In this document: one piece after another, positions 1 to 7,803 of the stretch
How positions within the stretch are numbered: the stretch's first letter is position 1
Layout: the number at the start of each line of letters is the position of its first letter
DNA from: CAZPMT01 sp964587655
GTDB lineage: Bacteria; Hydrogenedentota; Hydrogenedentia; Hydrogenedentales; SLHB01
Direction: 5' to 3'
Assembly: GCA_964587655.1 (NCBI GenBank)
Contig: CAZPMT010000007.1
Coordinates: 1-64,000, forward strand
DNA: 64,000 nt
Notes under the pieces: model-generated
The model's database searches: none
Seen by the model: the letters and a program-made list of their open reading frames with translations, nothing else
Told to the model about the DNA's origin: nothing
Program-made: the position numbers and the translations under genes

Positions 1-126
1 TCTCTGCTGTATGACTCTGATCATTCGTGTCTTCGATTACGATTACGAGCACGAGACGAAAACGGGAACGAGACTCACCAGGTGGGTGAGGGGCAATTCG
101 ACGCGTGAACCGCGTGCCTTTAGCCT

Positions 127-900
127 TCAGCCTACGGCCGTGTTTGCTGCGATGGCGTCCAGGATCGTGCGGATCTCGATGGTTTGAGGGTCTTGGCCGG
201 TGAAGGGGGAACGGCCTTCCAGGTCGGCTTGGGCGATTGCGGGGTCCAGGGACAGGGCGCCGAGGAGGGGCAGGCCGTCGAGGTGGCGGGTGATGAGGTC
301 CAGGTCCATTCCGGGGGGGACTTTGTTGACGACCACGGCTAGGCGTGGGATGTGGATCTCTTCGGCGAGTTTGCGGATGGTTTGGGCGGTTTGCGTGCTA
401 CGCTGGCCGGGTTCGACGACGATGATCATCATGGATACCGCTTGGGCGGTGGCGCGTCCGAGGTGTTCGACGCCGGCTTCCATATCGAGGATGACGACTT
501 CGCCGGGCTTGAGGAGGAGGTGTGTCACGAGGGCTTTGAGGAGTGCGCTTTCGGGACAGATGCAGCCGCTGCCGCCGGTTGACACGCCGCCGAGTGTGAG
601 CAGTCGTACGCCGTGGACGATTCGGCTGTATTTTTCGGGCAGGTCGCGAACGTCGGGGTTAATCTTGAAATAGGTGCCGTAGCCGTTTTTTGACTCCGTG
701 CGTTCGCGGATGAGTTCCTTCATCTGGCTCATGGGTTCAGGCGATTGTTCACGGGAAAGGCCGAGGGCGGATGCCAAGTTCGCGTCGGGGTCGGCGTCGA
801 CCGCGATTACCGAACGGCCCTCGTTCGCCAGGGTCCGCGCAAGCAACGCGGCCAGGGTTGTCTTGCCAGTTCCTCCTTTGCCTGAGATCGCGAGTTTCAT
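127..900 (-). CDS. cooC: CooC-type nickel-insertion/maturation ATPase (copy 1)
   Basis: A 257-residue MinD/SIMIBI-class P-loop ATPase. The deviant Walker A GKGGTGKTT lies at residues 7-15 and a CxC pair (C113, C115) matches the metal-binding Cys pair of CooC. A DMEAGVEH segment follows, typical of the CooC/AcsF group. CooC dimers use ATP to load nickel into CO dehydrogenase. The start ATG is preceded by GGAG eight bases upstream. The gene is divergent from cooS across a 498-bp spacer, so it is transcribed separately from the acs operon that it probably serves. A second paralogue (acsF) sits inside that operon. Its specificity for CODH rather than ACS is inferred from proximity to cooS. Confidence 0.9.
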   Translation of the reverse strand: MKLAISGKGGTGKTTLAALLARTLANEGRSVIAVDADPDANLASALGLSREQSPEPMSQMKELIRERTESKNGYGTYFKINPDVRDLPEKYSRIVHGVRLLTLGGVSTGGSGCICPESALLKALVTHLLLKPGEVVILDMEAGVEHLGRATAQAVSMMIIVVEPGQRSTQTAQTIRKLAEEIHIPRLAVVVNKVPPGMDLDLITRHLDGLPLLGALSLDPAIAQADLEGRSPFTGQDPQTIEIRTILDAIAANTAVG

Positions 901-1398
901 TAGTGCATCTCCATCAGATGTTTGTTTCTGGTCGTGAGAGCATGTTTAATGCCACGCGAAGGCGCCGTGACCGGTTTGTTCCGCTCTAATTCAATAACGC
1001 GCGAAGAGGGAATTGTATTTCGCGCGATTTGTAGAGGGCTATGCGGCCGGGGCAGTTGTGTGCGGATGTCTGCGGCATTCCGTAGGAGATATGCCGGAAT
1101 TCCGCACGAGAAGTGCGGCGAACGGTGCCTTGCGACGGTTTGTCCAGGCAACGGAACTAAGAGGCCGGGGCGGGATTATGGACATGCATGCGCCGCTATC
1201 CGTTTCGTATGAATGACTTACCTGAGAACAAGGCTTTTCGCCGTCGAGGTGTGGTGGCGGCTCCTGATCGTTGGGCACATGAGTTGCTTTTTCCGGCTCT
1301 GACATGGCGTTGAACTGGGGACCTTTCGCTAAGGTCCGGGCCAGACAACCGATTCCCTGTGACCGAGAAACAGGACACTACGAACTGGAGGATTGGAC
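901..1398. promoter_or_regulatory. 498-bp divergent cooC/cooS spacer with three hairpins
   Basis: I see no convincing gene here. Three short perfect hairpins lie in it: 1102-1107 with 1113-1118 (CCGCAC, loop GAGAA), 1319-1325 with 1331-1337 (GGACCTT, loop TCGCT), and 1356-1360 with 1370-1374 (CCTGT). The last two lie just ahead of cooS, in what would be the 5' leader of the acs operon. I could not find a clear sigma-70 promoter or a recognisable cobalamin riboswitch. The spacer must hold the promoters of both cooC (-) and the acs operon (+). Confidence 0.45.
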
Positions 1399-3372
1399 AT
1401 GAAGGGTTCAAAGCCGCACAGCGTTGACCCAGCGGCTTGTCAGATGCTCGACCTTGCCCAACGGCGGTCCGAACAGTTGGCGTACGACCGGTATGAGGCG
1501 ATGCAGCCTCAATGCGGGTTCGGCCAACTTGGCATCTGCTGCACGAATTGCAACATGGGGCCTTGCCGCGTTGATCCATTCGGCAAAGGCGCGCAAGTGG
1601 GTATTTGCGGGGCTTCGCTGGACGTGATCGCGGCCCGCAACCTCACCCGGCGGACCGCCGTGGGTTCCGCGGCGCACTCCGACCATGGGCGCAGCATCGT
1701 TCAGATGCTGCTGGCCACGGCCCGAGGAAAGACGCAGGGCTATAAGATCAAAGGAGTGGTGAAACTCCGGAAACTCGCCCAGGAATGGGGTATTCCGACG
1801 GAGAAATCGACCCCGGAACAGATCGCCGAGAAGGTCGCGTTGACTGCCCTTGACGATTTCGGCCGGCAGGACGGGCAACTCCGGTTCGTGGACCGCGCGC
1901 CCAAGAAAGTGCGCGAGCGCTGGGAGAAGATGGGCGTTGTGCCGGGCGGTGTGGACCGCAACATCGTGGGCGCGCTGCACAGCACGAACATGGGCGGATC
2001 GAACGATCCCTATCACCTGATCCGGAATTGCGTGCGTGCGGGCTTGGCCGACGGCTGGGGCGGCTCGATGATCGCGACGGAACTGAGCGACATCCTCTTG
2101 GGCGAACCTGCCCCGCTGGTTTCCGAGGCGAACCTCGGCATCCTGAAGAACGATTGCGTCAACGTCCTCGTCCACGGCCACGAACCGATCCTATCCGACG
2201 CGCTGGTTGCGGCGTCGCAGTCCGAGGAAGTCCTGGCCGCGTGCAAGGAAGTGGGCGCGAAGGGGCTTCAACTGGCAGGCATCTGCTGCACGGCCAACGA
2301 GGTGTTAATGCGTCATGGCGTGCCGATCGCCGGGAACTTGATGCACCAGGAGTTCGCACTGGTCACGGGCGCGGTCGACATGATGGTAGTGGACATTCAG
2401 TGCATTTTCCCGTCGCTTAGCGAGTTGGCGAAGAACTATCACACAATGATCGTCAGCACGTCGCCCAAGGCGATGTTCGAGGGGTTCACGCACATCGAGT
2501 TCGACGAACACCGGGCCATCGAAGGCGCGAAGGAAATTCTCTTGGCGGGCGTGCGCAATTTCGTCAAGCGCGACCCCGCGAAGGTCCAGATTCCAACGGA
2601 CAAATCGCCTCTGGTCGCGGGTTTCACAACCGAGGGCGTATTCGATCACCTCGGCGGGCGCTACCGTCCGTCTTTTCGTCCGCTGAACAACGCCATGATC
2701 GACGGCCGCATCCGCGGCGTTGTGGCGGTTGTTGGGTGCAACACCGTGAAAGTCACGCAGGACGAGTCGCATCTCGCTCTGGTCAAGGAATTGCTGCGTC
2801 ACGACATCCTGGTCGTACAGACGGGGTGTTCGGCGATCGCTTGCGGCAAGGCGGGGCTGCTCACGCCGGAGGCCTCGGACCTCTATGCGGGGCGCGGTCT
2901 GAAGGAAGTGTGCGACGCGGTTGGCTTGCCGCCGTGTCTGCACATGGGATCCTGCGTGGACATCTCGCGTGTCCTTACGGCGTGCATCGAGATTTGCCGC
3001 GAAGGGGGCTTGGGCGACGATTTCGCCGAGCTTCCCGTGGCTGGCGCCGCGCCGGAATGGATGAGCGACAAGGCCATCGCCATCGGGTTCTACGTTGTCG
3101 GGTCGGGCATCTACACGGTCGTGGGCGATCCGTTGCCGGTTCTCGGCAGCCGGAAGGTCACGGAGTACTTGACCGACGGCATGGAGAAGGATTTCGGCGC
3201 GAAGTTTGCATTCGAGAAGGACCCTGTCAAGGCCGCGCGGCTCATCATCGAGCACATCGATGCGAAACGGGAGGCGCTCCACCTTCGGGCAATGCTGTAT
3301 GAACCGCGGCCCGTGGAGACACTGGGCCAACCGTGGGCGATCGAGGACAGGAAAGTGGCGGTCGGCTGCTGA
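1399..3372 (+). CDS. cooS: Anaerobic carbon monoxide dehydrogenase catalytic subunit
   Basis: Ni-Fe-S CODH (CooS/AcsA), 657 residues, the usual size. It interconverts CO and CO2 at the C-cluster and passes electrons to ferredoxin, or CO to acetyl-CoA synthase. The N-terminal cysteines C39, C47, C48, C51, C56 and C70 fit the D- and B-cluster set. C-cluster-type ligands are visible at H261 (HGHEP), C296/C297 (GICCTANE), C335 (DIQC), C447 (GCN), C477/C482 (TGCSAIACGKAG) and C519 (MGSC). A TTG six bases upstream is in frame, but ATG 1399 is chosen because GGAGGA at 1387-1392 is correctly spaced for it. It is the first gene of the acs operon, and the neighbouring acsB suggests it is the alpha subunit of a CODH/ACS complex. 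Confidence 0.97.
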   Translation: MKGSKPHSVDPAACQMLDLAQRRSEQLAYDRYEAMQPQCGFGQLGICCTNCNMGPCRVDPFGKGAQVGICGASLDVIAARNLTRRTAVGSAAHSDHGRSIVQMLLATARGKTQGYKIKGVVKLRKLAQEWGIPTEKSTPEQIAEKVALTALDDFGRQDGQLRFVDRAPKKVRERWEKMGVVPGGVDRNIVGALHSTNMGGSNDPYHLIRNCVRAGLADGWGGSMIATELSDILLGEPAPLVSEANLGILKNDCVNVLVHGHEPILSDALVAASQSEEVLAACKEVGAKGLQLAGICCTANEVLMRHGVPIAGNLMHQEFALVTGAVDMMVVDIQCIFPSLSELAKNYHTMIVSTSPKAMFEGFTHIEFDEHRAIEGAKEILLAGVRNFVKRDPAKVQIPTDKSPLVAGFTTEGVFDHLGGRYRPSFRPLNNAMIDGRIRGVVAVVGCNTVKVTQDESHLALVKELLRHDILVVQTGCSAIACGKAGLLTPEASDLYAGRGLKEVCDAVGLPPCLHMGSCVDISRVLTACIEICREGGLGDDFAELPVAGAAPEWMSDKAIAIGFYVVGSGIYTVVGDPLPVLGSRKVTEYLTDGMEKDFGAKFAFEKDPVKAARLIIEHIDAKREALHLRAMLYEPRPVETLGQPWAIEDRKVAVGC

Positions 3373-3387
3373 ACGGGAAGCCTTATT

Positions 3388-3888
3388 GTGAAAAAGATGC
3401 TTGTGGTGACAGTAGACAGGTGCCTGGGGTGTAAGGCGTGCGAAGTGGCGTGCGCCATCGAGCACGCGACTTCCCATGATCTGGTCGAGGCGATACGGGA
3501 ACAACCGCCGCCTCAGACGCGCGTCCATGTGATCCAAGGGGAGCGCTTCGCGGTTCCTCTCCAGTGCCAGCAGTGTCCGGACGCCCCGTGCGTGGCGGTA
3601 TGCCCCGATGGGGCTCTGAAGCGCGCACCCGAGGGCCCGATCCTCCTCGATAAAGAACTGTGCACCCGCTGCACGATGTGCGTGGTGGTATGTCCCTTCG
3701 GCATGATTACCTGGGATCCGAAGGGCAGAGCGGTCGTCAAGTGCGATCAATGCTATGAACGCATTTTGCGCGGAGAACCGCCTGCCTGTGTGGAGGCGTG
3801 TCCCGCGGGCGCCCTGGAATTCCAGGACGAGGACCTTGTTTCGGAGAACGCCTTCCTGGTTCAGATCGCGGGCGAGGGGGGCGCATGA
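3388..3888 (+). CDS. cooF: CooF-like 4Fe-4S dicluster ferredoxin
   Basis: A 166-residue polyferredoxin starting at GTG. It carries four Cys-rich cluster motifs in HycB/CooF order: CLGCKACEVAC near the N terminus, CQQCPDAPC...C in the middle, CTRCTMCVVVCP, and CDQCYERI...CVEACP near the C terminus. CooF-type proteins carry electrons between CODH and a partner such as a hydrogenase or NAD(P)H oxidoreductase. It starts 15 bp after cooS, which supports a dedicated electron-carrier role for CODH. No energy-converting hydrogenase lies nearby, so the Hdr complex downstream is a plausible but unproven partner. Confidence 0.88.
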   Translation: MKKMLVVTVDRCLGCKACEVACAIEHATSHDLVEAIREQPPPQTRVHVIQGERFAVPLQCQQCPDAPCVAVCPDGALKRAPEGPILLDKELCTRCTMCVVVCPFGMITWDPKGRAVVKCDQCYERILRGEPPACVEACPAGALEFQDEDLVSENAFLVQIAGEGGA

Positions 3889-3928
3889 GGAGTAAGAGGA
3901 AGCAGAGGGCGATTCAGCGGGGTTTGCG

Positions 3929-4237
3929 ATGTTCGAGCCTATCGAGGAGGCGCATATTGTGAAAGAACCGGCTGCCAAGACTTCCCGGACCGCGTGTGGC
4001 GCATGCGGACGTCCCTACGCGACGGCTAAACAGATGGCTCAGGCCAAGAGCATCATCAAGCTCGTGGAGAACGCCGCAACCCTTTGTCCCGCTTGTCGGC
4101 TTCGCGCAACGGGAAGCCAAGTGGAACGGGCGCTTGCGGATTGTGGTAACAGTGAACAGGTGCGAGAGCGCTCCGCCGGGGTGGTGTTCACCGTGGCGGG
4201 CGCCATTTCTCCGGAAAACGTTTCTCCGGAAAACTGA
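3929..4237 (+). CDS. Small zinc-ribbon-like protein between cooF and acsB
   Basis: A 102-residue protein with CGACGRPYAT near residue 23 and CPACR about 30 residues later, a two-knuckle zinc-ribbon arrangement. The CGRPYAT...CPACR pattern resembles the C-terminal tail of some hydrogenase/CODH-associated ferredoxins of the HycB type, so it may be a split-off tail domain of the preceding ferredoxin. The C terminus has a short internal repeat (SPENVSPEN). It lies 40 bp after the ferredoxin and 9 bp before acsB, so it is co-transcribed. An in-frame GTG at 3959 is an alternative start. The function is unknown. Confidence 0.65.
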   Translation: MFEPIEEAHIVKEPAAKTSRTACGACGRPYATAKQMAQAKSIIKLVENAATLCPACRLRATGSQVERALADCGNSEQVRERSAGVVFTVAGAISPENVSPEN

Positions 4238-4246
4238 GGAGTCGAC

Positions 4247-6427
4247 ATGAGTCGAGAAGTACTATCCGCCGCAATACGAGGCGCCCAAGACTTTGTGAAC
4301 CAAGCCGACGCCGCCGTCAAAGCCGTCCTCGAAACCAAAGGCCCGAAGGAGGCCGTGGGGTTTCCGGGCACGGCGTTCTATCTGCCGATGGCCTACGCCC
4401 TCATGGGCATCGAAGCCAAGAACGTGGGCGATCTCGAGACCATCGTCGAGCACTGCAACACCCTGGTCTCGAAGGAGCCACCGGGCAAGTTGTGGCTGCC
4501 GTACCTCGGGCGTGGTCTCGACAGCGGTATCGCGACTCTGCTGGCACAGGAGGTCACCTGCGCCCTGCGATATCTGAACAACGAGCCGATTGAGGATGGT
4601 CACACCGGCTTCATTTCCGACACGATCCTCCGGGAACTCGGCATTCAACTGGTGGACGGGCGCATGCCCGGATTCGCGGCGGTGTTGGGGCCCGCGCCCA
4701 CTAACGAGATCGCCGTCAACACCGTTCGTGAACTCCAGCAACGCAGTATCCTGTGTTTCCTCATCTGCAATCGGGACGGAAAATCGATGTACGACCAACT
4801 GGTCGCCGAAGGCATCGAGATGGGTTGGAACACGTACATCGTGCCGGTGGGCCGCGACACGGAATCGGCGATTTACGTGCTAAACTGGGCGATGCGCGGC
4901 GCGCTGACGTTCGGCGGACACAAGAAGGGCGATTTCAGGGCCTGTTTGCGGTACACGCGCGAACGCATTTTCGCGTTCGGGATCACGTTCGGACCGATTC
5001 CCGACGATTGGTACGCGGTGGGCGCGGCTGCCATTGCGATGGGGTTCCCGGTGATCTCGGACTACGCCTTGACGCCGGAAGTGCGGCCGACGGGCGTAAC
5101 CACGTACGAGGCGCTCGTGCGCGAGTTGGATCCCAAGAAACTGGTTCCTACGGCGATCCAAGTGCGCGGCGTCAAGGTGAAAGTCGAGAAAATCGACATC
5201 CCTGTGGCCTACGCGGCCGCGTTCGAAGGCGAACGCGTCCGGCGCGAGGACATGCACACGCAGCTTGGCGGCAAGTACTCCAAGGCCGTCGAGTTCCTGT
5301 GTATGCGCGAGTCCGAAGAGGTCGAGGACGGGCGCGTTGAGGTGATCGGCCCGGATTTCGATACGATGGACGCCAAGACTTCTCTGGACCTCGGCATTTT
5401 CATCGAGGTGGCCGGACGCAAGATGCGGTCCGATTTCGAAGGCATTCTCGAACGGCAGCTCCACCGCTACCTGAATTACGCGATGGGTGTCATGCACATT
5501 GCGCAACGCGACCAACTCTGGCTCCGCGTCAGTAAGGACGCGGTCAAGGCGGGATTCCGTCTGCGGCATCTGGGCGTGATCCTTCACGCGAAGTTCCTCG
5601 AGGAATACGGGGGGATTGTTGACAAGGTCCAGGTGAAGATCTTCACGGATTCCAAGGACGTTGCGAACCTCCTGCAAATGTCGGCGCCGGCGTATGACGC
5701 GCGCGACGCGCGGGTCCAGGGCATGACCGACGAATCCGTGGATACGTTCTATTCGTGCACATTGTGTCAATCCTTTGCCCCCAACCACGTGTGCGTGATC
5801 ACGCCGGAACGGCTCGGCCTGTGCGGGGCCTACAACTGGCTTGACGGGCAGGCCTGCTACGAAATCAACCCGACCGGGCCGAACCAACCGGTCAAGAAGG
5901 GCCGGGTCATCGACGAAGCGCGCGGCGAATGGGAAGGCGTGAATCAGTTTGTGTACGCACACTCGAGCCACGCTACCGAGCAGTTTTCGGCCTATTCGCT
6001 CATGCAGAACCCGATGACGTCGTGCGGATGTTTCGAGGTCATTGTGGCGATCATCCCCGAGTGCAACGGCGTGATCGCCGTGAACCGCGAGTATCAGGGC
6101 GAAACCCCGATTGGCATGCAGTTCAGCACCCTGGCGGGTTCGGTGGGGGGCGGCGCGCAAACCCCGGGGTTCGTGGGCGTGGGCCGGAGGTACCTGGTTT
6201 CGCGGAAATTCATCAGGGCCGAGAACGGCTTGGCGCGGCTCGTGTGGCTGCCCAAGGAACTCAAGGAAGCGATGCGTGAGCAAATCGAGGCGCGCGCCGC
6301 GGAACTTGGGCTGAGTGGATTCGTGGACAAGATTGCGGATGAAACCGTTGCGGTGGACAGTGATTCGTTGATGGCTTACTTGGAGAAGGTCGAGCACCCC
6401 GTGCTGGCGCTCGAACCGATGATGTAG
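4247..6427 (+). CDS. acsB: Acetyl-CoA synthase (CODH/ACS beta subunit)
   Basis: A 726-residue bacterial-length AcsB, with the N-terminal CODH-contacting domain that archaeal CdhC lacks. It joins CO, a methyl group from the corrinoid protein and CoA at the Ni-Ni-[4Fe-4S] A-cluster. The cluster ligands are present: C504, C507, C516 and C526 for the [4Fe-4S], and C593-G594-C595 (the CGC motif) for the nickel atoms. The start ATG follows a GAGGAG ribosome site. It lies directly upstream of acsC, with a small hairpin in the spacer. The operon order cooS-acsB-acsC-acsV-acsF-acsD-acsE shows a complete carbonyl branch. Confidence 0.97.
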   Translation: MSREVLSAAIRGAQDFVNQADAAVKAVLETKGPKEAVGFPGTAFYLPMAYALMGIEAKNVGDLETIVEHCNTLVSKEPPGKLWLPYLGRGLDSGIATLLAQEVTCALRYLNNEPIEDGHTGFISDTILRELGIQLVDGRMPGFAAVLGPAPTNEIAVNTVRELQQRSILCFLICNRDGKSMYDQLVAEGIEMGWNTYIVPVGRDTESAIYVLNWAMRGALTFGGHKKGDFRACLRYTRERIFAFGITFGPIPDDWYAVGAAAIAMGFPVISDYALTPEVRPTGVTTYEALVRELDPKKLVPTAIQVRGVKVKVEKIDIPVAYAAAFEGERVRREDMHTQLGGKYSKAVEFLCMRESEEVEDGRVEVIGPDFDTMDAKTSLDLGIFIEVAGRKMRSDFEGILERQLHRYLNYAMGVMHIAQRDQLWLRVSKDAVKAGFRLRHLGVILHAKFLEEYGGIVDKVQVKIFTDSKDVANLLQMSAPAYDARDARVQGMTDESVDTFYSCTLCQSFAPNHVCVITPERLGLCGAYNWLDGQACYEINPTGPNQPVKKGRVIDEARGEWEGVNQFVYAHSSHATEQFSAYSLMQNPMTSCGCFEVIVAIIPECNGVIAVNREYQGETPIGMQFSTLAGSVGGGAQTPGFVGVGRRYLVSRKFIRAENGLARLVWLPKELKEAMREQIEARAAELGLSGFVDKIADETVAVDSDSLMAYLEKVEHPVLALEPMM

Positions 6428-6442
6428 TGGCTGCTCGCCACT
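6426..6442 (+). other. Intercistronic hairpin acsB/acsC
   Basis: AGTGGC (6426-6431) pairs with GCCACT (6437-6442) around a five-base loop. It overlaps the acsB stop codon and lies just before the acsC ribosome-binding site (AAGGAG). No U-tract follows, so it is more likely an mRNA-processing or stability element than a terminator. Confidence 0.35.
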
Positions 6443-6457
6443 GACAAGGAGTTAGAT

Positions 6458-7801
6458 ATGCCGTTATCGGGATTGGAAATCTACAAGCACCTGCCCAAGG
6501 GCAACTGCAAAGAGTGTGGACTGCCTACCTGTCTGGCTTTCGCGATGAAGGTGGCGGGCGGCCAGGCGACGCTGGAGGAATGCCCACGTCTGGACGAAAA
6601 GGCCAAGACGGCGTTGGGCGAGGCAAGCGCGCCGCCTCAGCAACTCGTCACGATCGGCACGGGCGATCACGCGATCCAGATCGGCCAGGAAACGGTGCTG
6701 TACCGTCATGAGGACAAGTTCTATCACCCGACCGGCGTGGCGGTGTGCGTCAACGACAAGTTGGACAACGCCCTCGTCGAGGAACGATGCAAGGCGATTG
6801 CGGCGATCTCGCTCGATCGCATGGGCAAGACCTGCAAGGTGGAACTTCTTGCCCTCTGCAACACTTCGGGCGATGCGCAGAGGTTCGCCGAGGCCGCGCG
6901 GCTCGCGAGCGGCATCGCGCAGCGTCCGCTCATTCTGATGTCCCCCGATGCCGACGCGCTGCGCGCGGCGGGCCAGGCGATCTCCGATAAGCGGCCTTTG
7001 TTGTGGGCTATGGATACGGAAAAGAACGTGGACGCAGCTATTCAGGCCGCCAAGGATCTCTCGTTGCCGCTGTGTATCGAAGGGTCCGGGTTCGAGGCCG
7101 TTGCCGCGTTGTCCGATAAGGCGCGCGCGGCGGGATTGAAGGAACTTGTGCTTTCTCCGGGGCGGGTGGAAGCGGCGGCGGGCAACGCGTTCCTGACGCA
7201 GAGCCGGCGTGCGGCGATCGTCAAGAAGTTCCGCCCGGTGGGTTATCCCGTGGCGATGATCGCCATGGACGAGGACCCTGAGAAGGCGACGATCGACGCG
7301 TGCTGGTACACGCTTAAGTATGCGGGGATCGTGGTTATGAACTTGAGCGCGCCGGAGCATCTGCTTGCGGTTTTCGCGTCGCGGCAAGACATCTATACGA
7401 ACCCGCAGATCCCTGTGCAGGTGACGCCCGGGCTGCACGCCGTGAACGATCCTGGACCCGACTCGCCGCTGCTGCTTACGACGAACTTCGCGCTCTCCTA
7501 TTACTCCGTGGAATCGGAAGTTTCGGCTTCGCGCATTCCGACGTACATCCTCGCGGTGGATACGGAAGGGACGAGCGTTCTTACGGCGTGGGCCGCGGAG
7601 AAGCTGACGGCCGCCAGTACGGCCGAGGCGATTTCAAAAAGCCAGGTGACCGAGAAACTGAAACATAAGAAGATCATCATCCCCGGATTGGTTGCCGTGC
7701 TCAGCGCGTCGATCAAGGACGAGACCGGCTGGGAAGTGATGGTCGGGCCTCGTGAAGCGTCCGGCATAGTGTCCTTTCTGAAGAATCAGTGGAAGGCATA
7801 A
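6458..7801 (+). CDS. acsC: Corrinoid iron-sulfur protein large subunit (CFeSP gamma)
   Basis: A 447-residue large subunit of the corrinoid Fe-S protein. The N-terminal [4Fe-4S] domain carries C17, C20, C25 and C42 (CKECGLPTC...C), then a TIM-barrel region and a C-terminal corrinoid-binding domain. It accepts the methyl group from methyl-THF on cob(I)amide, with AcsE as donor enzyme, and delivers it to AcsB. The start is preceded by AAGGAG. Its partner AcsD is encoded three genes downstream, with the activator acsV and the ATPase acsF in between, an order seen in acetogens. Confidence 0.96.
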   Translation: MPLSGLEIYKHLPKGNCKECGLPTCLAFAMKVAGGQATLEECPRLDEKAKTALGEASAPPQQLVTIGTGDHAIQIGQETVLYRHEDKFYHPTGVAVCVNDKLDNALVEERCKAIAAISLDRMGKTCKVELLALCNTSGDAQRFAEAARLASGIAQRPLILMSPDADALRAAGQAISDKRPLLWAMDTEKNVDAAIQAAKDLSLPLCIEGSGFEAVAALSDKARAAGLKELVLSPGRVEAAAGNAFLTQSRRAAIVKKFRPVGYPVAMIAMDEDPEKATIDACWYTLKYAGIVVMNLSAPEHLLAVFASRQDIYTNPQIPVQVTPGLHAVNDPGPDSPLLLTTNFALSYYSVESEVSASRIPTYILAVDTEGTSVLTAWAAEKLTAASTAEAISKSQVTEKLKHKKIIIPGLVAVLSASIKDETGWEVMVGPREASGIVSFLKNQWKA

Positions 7802-7803
7802 TA

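Noticed and set aside
1..126. tRNA or gene in the first 126 bases
   Set aside because: Only a short CGATTACGA-type simple repeat and the end region of cooC are seen.
901..1398. Cobalamin riboswitch upstream of cooS
   Set aside because: I could not find a B12-box-like core or the expected helices; only small hairpins are visible.
2305..3978. Long minus-strand reading frame opposite cooS and the ferredoxin
   Set aside because: It is a frame shadow of GC-rich coding DNA; the translation is low-complexity and has no domain.
4880..6397. Long minus-strand frame opposite acsB
   Set aside because: Shadow of a well-supported gene on the other strand with no recognisable motif.
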